From assembly GCA_023663825.1 (NCBI GenBank), contig JAMPGQ010000005.1, positions 1 to 57,319 on the forward strand: a DNA stretch of 57,319 nt, given 5' to 3'. How positions within the stretch are numbered: position 1 is the stretch's first letter; the number at the start of each line of letters is the position of its first letter. The notes beneath the pieces are model-generated. The model searched no databases. It saw only the letters and a list, made by a program, of their open reading frames with translations, and was not told the DNA's origin. The position numbers and the translations under genes were made by a program. This document shows, one piece after another, positions 9,817 to 17,701 of this stretch. This DNA comes from Anaeroplasma bactoclasticum (GTDB lineage Bacteria; Bacillota_I; Bacilli_A; Acholeplasmatales; Anaeroplasmataceae).

Positions 9817-11553
9817 ATGTTTAAGAGATTTATTCAATATTATAAGCCATATAAAAAAATATTTATTTTGGATATGCTTGCTGCTTTATTTATTTCATTA
9901 ATAGGATTACTTTACCCTATATTAACTAATAGAATTTTAAAGGTTTATATTCCACAAAATAATATAAAGCTGATTGTTATTTTAGGTGCCATCTTGCTTA
10001 TAAGTTATTTTGTTCGTATGCTATTAAGATATTTTGTTCAATATTATGGGCATGTTATGGGAGTTAAAATGCAAGCAGATATGCGTAGTCAAATGTTTCG
10101 CCATCTTCAAAAGCTTTCGTTTTCCTATTATGATGAACACGAAACAGGAAAAATTATGAGTAGAATGACAAACGATTTAATGAATGTATCTGAGCTTGCT
10201 CATCATGGACCTGAAAATATTTTTATTTGTGGTACTACGGTTATTTTGTCGTTCATTTATTTAATGACTATCAATTGGCTATTGACACTTATTATTTTTA
10301 CCTGTGTTCCTTTGCTGATTTTTATTAGTTTATTTATGAGAAAAAGAATGAACCGGGCTTTTATGGAAACACGGAAATCAGTTGCAGAAATCAATGGCGC
10401 ATTAGAATCCTCCATTACAGGTGTTCGAGTTACAAAGGCTTTCAATAACAGTGATGAAGAAGTTCGTAAATTTGAAATAGGGAATAAGAGTTTTGTCGAT
10501 GCGAGAAGTAAAGCTTATAAAGCAATGGGGCAATTTGGATCATCAACTGCTTTTGTCACAGATTTGTTTAATTTGGTTATCTTAATTATAGGCGCAATTT
10601 TTATTTATTATAGTTTTGGTGTAGATTATGTTGTATTAACCACCTTTATGGTATCTATTAGCATTTTCATTAATCCTTTAACAACATTAATTAATTTTGT
10701 TGAGCAATATCAGGAGGGGGTTACAGGCTTTAAACGTTTTGTAGAAATTATTGACACCGAAGAAGAAACTGAAGCTTTAGATACGCTAGATGTTGATTTT
10801 TTGAAAGGAGCAATCAGCTTTACACATGTTTATTTTGACTATGAAACAACTAAAGGTGTTCTAAAGGATGTCAGCTTTGAAATAGGTAAGGGGAAGAAAA
10901 TTGCCTTCGTTGGACCTTCTGGAGGGGGTAAAACGACAATTTGTCATCTTATTCCTCATTTTTATCCTGTTACAAGTGGTGAGATTTCTATTGATGGATA
11001 TAATATTAATTTACTAAAACTAGAAGTATTAAGAAAAAATATTGGTATCGTTCAACAGGATGTATTCTTATTTACGGGTACAATATTAGATAATATACGT
11101 TATGGTAGACTTGATGCTAGTGATGAAGAGGTGTATGAAGCTGCAAAAAAAGCAAATATTCATGATTATATTTTGACCTTAGAAGATGGGTATAATACAC
11201 AAATAGGAGAAAGAGGTATTAAGCTATCTGGAGGACAGAAACAGAGATTATCTATTGCTAGAGTATTTTTAAAGAATCCACCTATCTTAATTTTAGATGA
11301 AGCTACAAGTGCGCTAGATAACGTTACAGAAAGCTACATTCAAGCATCTTTAGAAGAACTTACAAAAGGAAGAACCACGATTATTGTAGCTCATAGATTA
11401 TCTACTGTTAAAAATGCAGATTATATTTACGTTATTGCAAATGGAGTTATAGAAGAATCAGGAAGTCATGAAGAATTATTAAAAGCAAAAGGAAGATATG
11501 CCAATTTATATTACCAGCAATTTAAGGAAACAGAGCTTTTGGTAAATCAATGA
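9817..11553 (+). CDS. ABC exporter, canonical half-transporter (BmrA/MsbA-like)
   Basis: A 578-residue half-transporter with a six-segment membrane domain and an ATPase domain with Walker A GPSGGGKTT, signature LSGGQKQRLSIAR and Walker B LILDEATSALD. Both ATP-site halves are canonical, so it should work as a homodimer, unlike the preceding pair. TTGGAGGAA lies about 8 nt before the ATG. It is separated from the heterodimer genes by a terminator and ends in a bidirectional terminator facing the convergent tetR. The substrate cannot be read from sequence. The nearby TetR could regulate it only in trans, since the genes converge. Confidence 0.92.
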   Translation: MFKRFIQYYKPYKKIFILDMLAALFISLIGLLYPILTNRILKVYIPQNNIKLIVILGAILLISYFVRMLLRYFVQYYGHVMGVKMQADMRSQMFRHLQKLSFSYYDEHETGKIMSRMTNDLMNVSELAHHGPENIFICGTTVILSFIYLMTINWLLTLIIFTCVPLLIFISLFMRKRMNRAFMETRKSVAEINGALESSITGVRVTKAFNNSDEEVRKFEIGNKSFVDARSKAYKAMGQFGSSTAFVTDLFNLVILIIGAIFIYYSFGVDYVVLTTFMVSISIFINPLTTLINFVEQYQEGVTGFKRFVEIIDTEEETEALDTLDVDFLKGAISFTHVYFDYETTKGVLKDVSFEIGKGKKIAFVGPSGGGKTTICHLIPHFYPVTSGEISIDGYNINLLKLEVLRKNIGIVQQDVFLFTGTILDNIRYGRLDASDEEVYEAAKKANIHDYILTLEDGYNTQIGERGIKLSGGQKQRLSIARVFLKNPPILILDEATSALDNVTESYIQASLEELTKGRTTIIVAHRLSTVKNADYIYVIANGVIEESGSHEELLKAKGRYANLYYQQFKETELLVNQ

Positions 11554-11588
11554 TAAAATTTGAATCAAAATAATATATTTAATATGTC

Positions 11589-11630
11589 AAAAAACAGGCT
11601 AGTTTGATGTCTAAGCCTGTTTTTTCTTTT
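11589..11630. terminator. Bidirectional terminator between ABC exporter and tetR
   Basis: Perfect stem AAAACAGGCT (11591-11600) with AGCCTGTTTT (11614-11623). It is flanked by T6+CTTTT on the + strand and by TTTTTT after the stem on the - strand, serving both convergent genes. Confidence 0.85.
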
Positions 11631-11681
11631 GTTAGTGATATTAAAATAATATTCCATTTTCAAAGTGTACATATAAGCTAA

Positions 11682-12194
11682 TCATATTTTTGTGATTTTA
11701 GTCAGCAATTCTACCATTTCTTGTGGAGATTGTTTGTAGCCATTTCTAATCCACTCATCAAGCGCACCAAAAAGTCCATAAGAATAAAATAGTTCACGAT
11801 ATTTTTCAAAGGTATTATCAGCATCTCTAGGAACCATAATCTTATAAAATGCATCAAGTAATGTAGATTGCAAGTTTGAAGCATAAATTAAATCCAACAC
11901 CTCTTGTTGCATTAAATTTATTTCAAAAAAATCTAAGGCATTACTTAAATCAAACTTACGGCGTTCTTTTAAATTTCTTTTTTCAGAGTTTATTTCCCAG
12001 TGACGCATGATTTTATAAGTTAGCATTTCTTGCTTACAGGAAAAGTGTCTAAAATAAGTTGCTCTCCCTACGCCTGCCGTTTCTGCAATTTCATCAATAG
12101 TTATTTTCTCAAAAGGTTTGTTTTTCATTTTCTTTATTAAAGCATCAGCTAGACAATCTTTTAAAAAAGTTGATATTTTTTCATTTCTTGACAT
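11682..12194 (-). CDS. TetR/AcrR-family transcriptional regulator
   Basis: A 170-residue repressor-type protein with the N-terminal helix-turn-helix of the TetR family: ITIDEIAETAGVGRATYFRHF, residues 31-51. The rest is the variable helical ligand-binding and dimerisation domain. AGGAG lies 9 nt before the ATG on the minus strand. It is transcribed away from a decayed hydrolase gene and the ABC-2 transporter at 12627-14278. A perfect 10-bp-arm palindrome and a consensus promoter lie in the shared upstream region, so it probably represses itself and that transporter. Ligand unknown. Confidence 0.88.
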   Translation of the reverse strand: MSRNEKISTFLKDCLADALIKKMKNKPFEKITIDEIAETAGVGRATYFRHFSCKQEMLTYKIMRHWEINSEKRNLKERRKFDLSNALDFFEINLMQQEVLDLIYASNLQSTLLDAFYKIMVPRDADNTFEKYRELFYSYGLFGALDEWIRNGYKQSPQEMVELLTKITKI

Positions 12195-12211
12195 TTTAAA
12201 TCTCCTATGTA

Positions 12212-12237
12212 TGATACTTTTTACTTCAAAAGTATCA
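12212..12237. promoter_or_regulatory. Candidate TetR operator palindrome
   Basis: TGATACTTTT (12212-12221) and AAAAGTATCA (12228-12237) are perfect inverted arms around TACTTC. The site lies 18 nt upstream of the tetR start codon and about 27 nt before the divergent promoter. Size, symmetry and position fit an autoregulatory operator; the link to this TetR is inferred. Confidence 0.6.
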
Positions 12238-12263
12238 GTTTACGTTTTGAATTTTTGTAATTC

Positions 12264-12292
12264 TTGACAGCACCGTTATGTAATACTATAAT
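12264..12292 (+). promoter_or_regulatory. Perfect consensus sigma-A promoter
   Basis: TTGACA (12264-12269), exactly 17 nt, TATAAT (12287-12292), the only fully consensus promoter noticed in the window. It reads toward the hydrolase remnant and the ABC transporter at 12627. Confidence 0.85.
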
Positions 12293-12350
12293 ATCATCAT
12301 AAAATGATTGTATCAATAATATCACTAAATATCAGCTGTGTCAAACGTAA

Positions 12351-12608
12351 ATTAAATTATACGAGGGGATTTGCCCAAAATGGTGGCTCGATGAGTGCTA
12401 TTTTTTAATACCGAATGCAAAAGCAAAAATCATTGCAAGAGAAAAAGACAGGGATCATGGAGATATGCTTCGTTATGCGGATGGATATATGACGGCTTGG
12501 TTTATGTATCATTTGAAAGGAGAAGAAAAGGCAAATTTTTTTAGTGGTAGTAATGCAGAGATTCTTTCAAATAAAAATTGGCAAGATGTTAAAGTGAATG
12601 ACAAATAA
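12351..12608 (+). pseudogene. C-terminal remnant of an alpha/beta hydrolase
   Basis: An open frame of about 85 codons between stops, without a plausible start, ends in a segment with DHGDML, ADGYMTAWFMYHL and AEILSNKNWQDV. From memory this resembles the C-terminus of alpha/beta hydrolases (dienelactone-hydrolase-like) of gut Firmicutes, where the catalytic His sits in a DHG motif. The N-terminal two thirds, including the nucleophile, are absent. It lies between a consensus promoter and the ABC ATPase, so the promoter and the 5' part of its gene appear to have been joined by deletion. The family call is tentative; the truncated state is clear. Confidence 0.5.
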
Positions 12609-12626
12609 CTTCACGATCAAAATTAT

Positions 12627-13535
12627 ATGAGGAGAGAAAATACGGAAACAATAGTTGAAACGAAAAATCTTACGAAACGTTTTGGGGATAAAGTTGCTGT
12701 AAACAATGTAAGTATGCATATTGAACGTGGGGACATTTACGGCTTTATTGGAAAAAATGGTGCGGGTAAAACTTCAACAATGAAGTTATTACTTGGTATG
12801 TCGTATCCTACAAGTGGTGACATACAGCTATTTGGAAGTAATCAACTTGATAAAATGCGCATTAAAATCGGTTCTTTAATTGAGGCGCCAGGTCTTTATA
12901 AAAATTGTACTGCTTACGAAAATCTAAAGCGTTATTCTTTGATTTTTGGAGGAAGTAATAAAGAGATAAAAGAAATATTAGAGATTGTTGGTTTAGGAAA
13001 TACTGGGAATAAAAAAGCAGGTGCGTTTTCACTAGGTATGCGACAACGCTTAGGCATCGCGATAGCGCTTCTTGGGAATCCAGAGCTTCTTATTCTTGAC
13101 GAACCAATTAATGGACTTGATCCTGCAGGAATAAAAGAAATTCGCGACCTAATTCTTCGATTAAATAAAGAACGCAAAATAACTGTGCTTGTATCTAGTC
13201 ACCTCTTGGATGAACTTTCCAAGATTGTGACAAAATATGGAATTATCAATAATGGGCACTTGGTCGAAGAAATATCTGCAGCTGAGCTTGCCCACCGGTG
13301 CCGAAAAAATTTGTCTATTGAATGTGATAATGTTCGCGAGGCTTTATTGCAAATAAAGAAGTTATATCCTTTTGCGGAATGTGATGTAAAAGGTAATACA
13401 ATTATGATTTATTCTGATATTGAAAACAAATCTTCACTTAATAAATTACTTGTGAATGCTGGTGTGGGTATAAGTAAATTTGCAGAAGAGCAAAGCGGAT
13501 TTGAAGATTACTTTATAGAAAGGATTGGTGTGTAA
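12627..13535 (+). CDS. ABC transporter ATP-binding protein (BcrA/lantibiotic-immunity type)
   Basis: A 302-residue ATPase with Walker A GKNGAGKTS, signature FSLGMRQRLGIA, Walker B LLILDEPINGLD and H-loop SSH, plus the C-terminal extension typical of BcrA/NatA-type ATPases that pair with ABC-2 permeases. The start is odd. ATG 12627 has no ribosome binding site, whereas AGGAG (12630-12634) is ideally spaced for an ACG at 12642, where family proteins would begin METIVETKNLTKRF. The original ATG may have mutated to ACG. The next gene overlaps by one base and encodes the permease. Likely role: efflux of or self-protection against a peptide or antibiotic. Codon use includes more CGC/CGA/GCG than neighbours, hinting at transfer. 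Confidence 0.88.
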   Translation: MRRENTETIVETKNLTKRFGDKVAVNNVSMHIERGDIYGFIGKNGAGKTSTMKLLLGMSYPTSGDIQLFGSNQLDKMRIKIGSLIEAPGLYKNCTAYENLKRYSLIFGGSNKEIKEILEIVGLGNTGNKKAGAFSLGMRQRLGIAIALLGNPELLILDEPINGLDPAGIKEIRDLILRLNKERKITVLVSSHLLDELSKIVTKYGIINNGHLVEEISAAELAHRCRKNLSIECDNVREALLQIKKLYPFAECDVKGNTIMIYSDIENKSSLNKLLVNAGVGISKFAEEQSGFEDYFIERIGV

Positions 13536-14278
13536 TGATGAGTAAGTTGATTTCTTTTGAGTTTCGTAAAATTTTACGGCAAAAAAGTCTTTATATCTGT
13601 TTGATAATCGTACTTGGACTTATTGGATTATCAGCAGCAGTAAATGCGAGTCTTGAAAAAAATCCAGAATTTGAATTTTTATTTACAGTATCAAGCTTTA
13701 CAAAACAAGCACTTTCTTCAGCCTCTTTTTTTATGATACTTGGCATTTTTGTAGCATTATATTGTTGTGATGATGTGGCAAACAATACACTAAAAAATCT
13801 GTATTCACGTGGTTTCTCACGTGGTCAAGTTTATTTTTCAAAGTATATCGTTTCTTTGATTGTAAGTGAAGCGTTAGCAGTGATTTGCTTTTTATTTGCC
13901 TTTCTCACCTCTAAAGCGGCTGCAAGTGAAGGAGAAAATGCAAAACTATTAGGATCCATATTTAGTCAGCTCATACTAGTAGTTGCTTATCATGCCGTAT
14001 ATTTTTCTGTTGCAACTATCATCGGAAAAGTGGGTGGGAGTGTTGTGGTTAATATTGCTGGACCTATGCTTGTTTTAACTGTGCTTACACTCATTACCTC
14101 ACTTTTGAAACTTAAAAGTGTCAATTTAGGGGATTATTGGCTTGAATCTGCAATGCAAGGTTTGACAGTTACTACGATAGAAACAAAGGCATTTATTAAA
14201 GCAATCGTCATGGGGATTATCTATACAGTGGCATTTGTTCCTGTCGGATACGTTATGAATAAGAAAAAAGAATTGTAA
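13535..14278 (+). CDS. ABC-2 type transporter permease
   Basis: A 247-residue membrane protein with about six hydrophobic segments, starting with a long one after the basic N-terminus (FRKILRQKSLYICLIIVLGL). This fits BcrB/lantibiotic-type ABC-2 permeases. Its start codon overlaps the stop of the ATPase gene (TAATG), so the two are translationally coupled and should form one transporter. A second ATG three bases on (13538) is an equally possible start. Substrate unknown; the TetR and operator upstream suggest ligand-induced expression. Confidence 0.82.
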   Translation: MMSKLISFEFRKILRQKSLYICLIIVLGLIGLSAAVNASLEKNPEFEFLFTVSSFTKQALSSASFFMILGIFVALYCCDDVANNTLKNLYSRGFSRGQVYFSKYIVSLIVSEALAVICFLFAFLTSKAAASEGENAKLLGSIFSQLILVVAYHAVYFSVATIIGKVGGSVVVNIAGPMLVLTVLTLITSLLKLKSVNLGDYWLESAMQGLTVTTIETKAFIKAIVMGIIYTVAFVPVGYVMNKKKEL

Positions 14279-14431
14279 TTAAGGTTTATATAGGTAACCA
14301 TAAATTGAAAAATGAATTTATAAGCATAATACTATCCTTTAAAGTTATTAATTAAAAAGTCAGTTTCTTAATAATTTAAATAATAATCATTTATTAATTA
14401 AGAATATGGCTAAATTCACATAAAAAATAAG

Positions 14432-14454
14432 TGATGTAATAAAGAATTACATCA
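14432..14454. repeat. Hairpin downstream of the ABC-2 permease
   Basis: TGATGTAAT (14432-14440) pairs perfectly with ATTACATCA (14446-14454) around a 5-nt loop. There is no T-tract; the true terminator follows at 14464. Confidence 0.5.
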
Positions 14455-14463
14455 TCACTATGG

Positions 14464-14493
14464 ACAGGCAATTTTAGCCTGTTTTCTATTTTT
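14464..14493 (+). terminator. Terminator of the ABC-2 transporter operon
   Basis: ACAGGC (14464-14469) with GCCTGT (14477-14482) and a TTTTCTATTTTT tail. It lies 185 nt after the permease stop. Confidence 0.65.
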
Positions 14494-14688
14494 ATTAACT
14501 AATTTGAAAATGGTAGTTATAGAGTAAGAACATTGAAATCACTTCAGGAAAATGTGATACTTTAAAAATAGAAATATACTTTTTCCTTTTAAAAAAACAG
14601 AATTCTAATTTGAATACGTATCAGATTTTAAATAGATACATTGATGAAAAAATTAACAGGAAAATCATTCAAAATCCTTATTTTTCAC
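14494..14688. other. Non-coding stretch, nothing recognised
   Basis: AT-rich sequence between the transporter terminator and the promoter at 14689; no open frame or repeat that I can support. Confidence 0.5.
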
Positions 14689-14742
14689 TTGAAAAACTAT
14701 GAAATAAGCATATAATAAAATTGAAAAATAATTTTCAATTTT
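14689..14742 (+). promoter_or_regulatory. Promoter with adjoining palindrome, upstream of a decayed antitoxin gene
   Basis: TTGAAA (14689-14694), 16-nt spacer, TATAAT (14711-14716). Immediately downstream is a perfect palindrome with arms AAAATTGAAAA (14717-14727) and TTTTCAATTTT (14732-14742). An operator at +1 is what an autoregulated toxin-antitoxin operon would have; AbiEi-type antitoxins are known to repress their own promoters through inverted repeats. Confidence 0.55.
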
Positions 14743-14755
14743 GTAAGGTGAAACT

Positions 14756-15059
14756 ATGATATACGAGTATATACAAAAAACTATGAGAAAGGTGAACCTA
14801 TTTTCTTAAGTTAAGGGTGTTTATTATTAATGCTATAAAACCATACTAGGAACTAGCTGCAATATATCCATAACAAAATACATTGATAAGAAGTATTTAA
14901 AAAAGAATGGTAAAGCAAATGGTTTTACATCACAAGTTCCCTCTCATATTGAAATTGTGTTCAATGAGAGTTCAACTAAACAAAGAAAAATGGAAGTGGA
15001 AAATACATTTATATATATCCTGATAGAGTATATAAAAATATTTATGAAGGAGGGATGAT
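14756..15059 (+). pseudogene. Frameshifted, internally deleted AbiEi/DUF6088-type antitoxin
   Basis: ATG 14756 follows GTAAGGTG and reads MIYEYIQK, then shifts frame in an A-run. In the shifted frame it continues NYEKGEPIFLS before a stop. In another frame come ILGTSCN, ITKYIDKKYLKK and then TSQVPSHIEIVFNESSTK. These pieces in this order resemble DUF6088/AbiEi-like antitoxins: an N-terminal winged helix with a GEPIF motif, then a TTQ-P-IEIVTNN segment. The middle has lost a segment and several frameshifts are present. No intact AbiEii nucleotidyltransferase toxin is nearby. The call is from remembered family motifs and is tentative; that the sequence is broken is clear. Confidence 0.55.
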
Positions 15060-15061
15060 GA

Positions 15062-15409
15062 ATGTTTGGATTATTTAAAAAGAAAGTATCTTTAGAAAAG
15101 GTTAACCAATTTTGTGAATGGTTTTATCAAAATAACGAACGAATTATACAAAGTGTTTCTCAAGCAGGAAAAGATAATTCTTTGATGATGTATGTGCTAG
15201 ATGAAGTAGAAAATGCATTATCTAAGGTATATCGCGATGGATATAAGGGCAGTATTGAATTTGAATATGGTTTCAATTCAAATACGCAAAAATGGGATTT
15301 GTTTTTATATCATATGAATAATAAGTATTTAATTGAAGCAACTCATATGATTGCAACCGCATTAGAGGCAAAAATGAAGGACATATGGTCTATTCATATA
15401 AGTGAATAA
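15062..15409 (+). CDS. Conserved-looking small protein of unknown function
   Basis: 115 residues, predicted soluble, with no signal peptide or membrane segment. It opens MFGLFKKK, has a central helical region (CEWFYQNNERIIQSVSQAG) and a C-terminal part rich in aromatic residues. I do not recognise the family. AAGGAGGG 7 nt before the ATG is a strong ribosome binding site and a hairpin terminator follows, so it looks like a real, separately transcribed gene. It sits inside a stretch of decayed accessory genes; its own frame is intact. Confidence 0.7.
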   Translation: MFGLFKKKVSLEKVNQFCEWFYQNNERIIQSVSQAGKDNSLMMYVLDEVENALSKVYRDGYKGSIEFEYGFNSNTQKWDLFLYHMNNKYLIEATHMIATALEAKMKDIWSIHISE

Positions 15410-15424
15410 AAAATGTGACATTTT

Positions 15425-15459
15425 AGGTATTTCCTTAAGGGATGCCTTTTTGTTTTTTT
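15425..15459 (+). terminator. Terminator after the 115-residue protein gene
   Basis: GGTATTTC pairs with GGATGCC, with several G-U pairs, and is followed by TTTTTGTTTTTTT. The T-tract is strong; the stem is imperfect. Confidence 0.6.
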
Positions 15460-15794
15460 GACTCTTCCAAAATGAAATAGGTGGTAGAAAAGAGTATAGG
15501 GAAAAAACTAAAGCCCAATTGATTCAAGCAATCAAGTATATCGCAATTCATAATTTTAAATTCAACAAAAACAGATAAAAACTTTTGAAATAATTATAAA
15601 AATAAAGGATGGAGATGACAAAATAGATAAATCTATTCGAAAGTAAATGCTAAAACTCGTTTTTATCAAGCAGATACAATAATGGATCATCAAGCTAACG
15701 ATGCATATGTTTATAATGTGGATTTATTTATAAGATTTCATTTTAAAACAAATCAATTTCTTATTAATATAAAATATCTCAATGTTGCGTTTTC
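15460..15794 (+). other. Gene-free stretch with possible coding debris
   Basis: No intact gene. Two stop-bounded frames have protein-like composition: one ending near 15576 (with REYREKTKAQ-like and LIQAIKYIA runs), the other 15631-15798 (with KTRFYQADTIMDHQAND and DAYVYNVDLFIRF). Neither has a ribosome binding site and I recognise neither. They may be remnants, consistent with the decayed state of the preceding 3 kb, or chance frames. Confidence 0.35.
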
Positions 15795-15823
15795 TTGAAT
15801 AGAGAAGTATTTTATGATAAAAT
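15795..15823 (+). promoter_or_regulatory. Promoter of the aromatic amino acid operon
   Basis: TTGAAT (15795-15800), 17-nt spacer, TAAAAT (15818-15823). The predicted start of transcription is about 28 nt before aroF, so there is no room for a T-box or attenuator leader. Confidence 0.65.
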
Positions 15824-15857
15824 AATACAAATACAAGTAAGAAGTGAGGTATTACTT

Positions 15858-16871
15858 ATGATTATAAAAATGAAGGATTCCATAACCAGCAAGGAATATC
15901 AAAATATTATAGATTATTTTAAAGCACGTGGTCTTGAAATTAAGGATGCAAGTAGTGGGGATGTCAAGGTTATTGGTATTATTGGTGATACAACTAAGAC
16001 AATGGATAGTGATGTTTATGCACTCCCAGGTGTAGACACTATTACAAGAATTCAAGTTCCTTATAAAAAGGCATCAAAGGCTTTTCATCCAGAACCAACA
16101 ATAATTGATGTATGTGGTGTGAAAATTGGTGGTGGAAGCTTTACCGTTATGGCTGGTCCATGCTCTGTTGAAAACCATGACCAAATTGTTAGCGTTGCAA
16201 AAAGTGTAAAGGAAAGTGGAGCACATATTCTAAGAGGTGGAGCATATAAGCCTAGAACAAGTCCTTATGCCTTCCAAGGCTTAGAATTAGAAGGCTTAGA
16301 TTTACTAATGGAAGCACGTGAGGCTACACATCTTCCTATTATAACAGAAATTCAATCTGAAGATATGATAGAGCGCTATGTTAAGGATGTGGATATCATT
16401 CAGGTGGGAGCTCGCAATATGCAAAATTTCCATTTATTAAAGGCGCTTGGAAAAATTGATAAGCCTATATTATTAAAGCGCGGGCTTTCTGCAACGATAG
16501 AAGAGTGGTTAATGGCTGCAGAATATATTTTAGCTGGCGGTAATGATAAGGTTATTCTTTGTGAAAGAGGAATTCGTACCTTTGAAAAATATACAAGAAA
16601 CACTCTTGATTTATCTGCAGTTTTAGCTGTCAAAGAGTTATCCCATTTACCAGTTATTGTTGACCCATCTCATGCTGCTGGAAAATGGTCAATGGTAGAG
16701 GATTTATCTAAGGCAGCTTTAGCAGTTGGTGCTGATGGTATTATTGTAGAAGTACACAATAATCCTGAATGTGCTTTATGTGACGGTGCTCAAAGCTTAA
16801 AGCCTGAACGCTTTTGTCATATGATGAAACAGTTAAAATTAATTGCTCCAATTGTTGGGAAAAAACTATAA
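15858..16871 (+). CDS. aroF: 3-deoxy-7-phosphoheptulonate (DAHP) synthase, type I-beta with N-terminal regulatory domain
   Basis: 337 residues; joins phosphoenolpyruvate and erythrose 4-phosphate, the first step of the shikimate pathway. The first ~80 residues form the ferredoxin-like (ACT-like) domain seen in the Thermotoga enzyme, which carries feedback inhibition by aromatic amino acids. The barrel follows with GPCSVEN (from residue 100), RGGAYKPRTSPYAFQG, VGARNMQN, LKRG and VDPSHAAG. The frame is open from 15795, but that lies inside the promoter; ATG 15858 with GTGAGGT before it is the start. It heads an operon with one- to eight-base overlaps throughout. Confidence 0.95.
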   Translation: MIIKMKDSITSKEYQNIIDYFKARGLEIKDASSGDVKVIGIIGDTTKTMDSDVYALPGVDTITRIQVPYKKASKAFHPEPTIIDVCGVKIGGGSFTVMAGPCSVENHDQIVSVAKSVKESGAHILRGGAYKPRTSPYAFQGLELEGLDLLMEAREATHLPIITEIQSEDMIERYVKDVDIIQVGARNMQNFHLLKALGKIDKPILLKRGLSATIEEWLMAAEYILAGGNDKVILCERGIRTFEKYTRNTLDLSAVLAVKELSHLPVIVDPSHAAGKWSMVEDLSKAALAVGADGIIVEVHNNPECALCDGAQSLKPERFCHMMKQLKLIAPIVGKKL

Positions 16872-17701
16872 TGAAGATTTGTATTGTAGGACTAGGACTG
16901 ATTGGTGGATCCTATGCTATGGGACTTTCATTAAAGGGGCATGAAGTTTATGGCATAGATCAAAATATAGAAACCATTCATTACGCAAAAGAACAAAACT
17001 ACATTAAAGATGGATATGTAGATAATTACTCAATTTTATCAGAATGCGATTGTGTTATTCTTGCCATCTATCCTCAAGGTATTTTGGATTTTTTAAGACA
17101 ACATACAAATCATTTTAAGGAAAACCAAGTGATAACAGATGTCTGTGGAGTGAAGAGTTCCTTTGTAAGGAAGGCAACGTTACTTGCAGGTAAGGCAACC
17201 TATTTATCTCATCATCCAATGGCAGGAAAAGAAAAAATAGGAATAGAGTACGCAGATTCAGCTATCTTTAAAGATGCCAACTTTTTAATCACGCCAATAG
17301 ACTCTATAAATGCTTATGCAGAAGAGGTATTAAGAAAAATTGCCAAAGATTTAGAGTTTGGAAGAATTACTACCATATCTATTGAACGTCATGATCAAAT
17401 GATTGGCTTTACGAGTCAATTGACTCATGCAATTGCCGTATCCTTAGTTAATAGTGATCATGATGAGGATACAGTGAAATTCATTGGAGATTCTTATCGT
17501 GATTTAACTCGTATTGCAATGATAAATGACACTTTATGGAGTGAGTTGTTTTTGGAAAATAAAGAGTACCTATTAGAGCATATCTCTAACTTTGAGACTG
17601 AACTTGATATTTTAAAAAGTGCATTAAATCATAATGATAAAGATACATTAAAAAAGTTATTTAATCAATCTACACAGATTAGAAGGAAGATGGAAAAATG
17701 A
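16871..17701 (+). CDS. tyrA: Prephenate dehydrogenase
   Basis: 276 residues; oxidatively decarboxylates prephenate to 4-hydroxyphenylpyruvate for tyrosine. It has an N-terminal Rossmann fold GLGLIGGS (residues 7-14), the SHHPMAG substrate motif and the C-terminal helical dimerisation domain with HDQMIGFTSQLTHAIA. No ACT domain is attached, so control may rest with the DAHP synthase. ATG 16871 overlaps the aroF stop by one base; there is no separate ribosome binding site, so translation is probably coupled. A dehydrogenase acting on arogenate cannot be excluded. Confidence 0.94.
   Translation: MKICIVGLGLIGGSYAMGLSLKGHEVYGIDQNIETIHYAKEQNYIKDGYVDNYSILSECDCVILAIYPQGILDFLRQHTNHFKENQVITDVCGVKSSFVRKATLLAGKATYLSHHPMAGKEKIGIEYADSAIFKDANFLITPIDSINAYAEEVLRKIAKDLEFGRITTISIERHDQMIGFTSQLTHAIAVSLVNSDHDEDTVKFIGDSYRDLTRIAMINDTLWSELFLENKEYLLEHISNFETELDILKSALNHNDKDTLKKLFNQSTQIRRKMEK

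Noticed and set aside
15410-15857. T-box leader or tryptophan/tyrosine attenuator for the aro operon
   Set aside because: No T-box GGTGGNACC motif or leader peptide; the promoter at 15795 leaves a leader of only about 28 nt.
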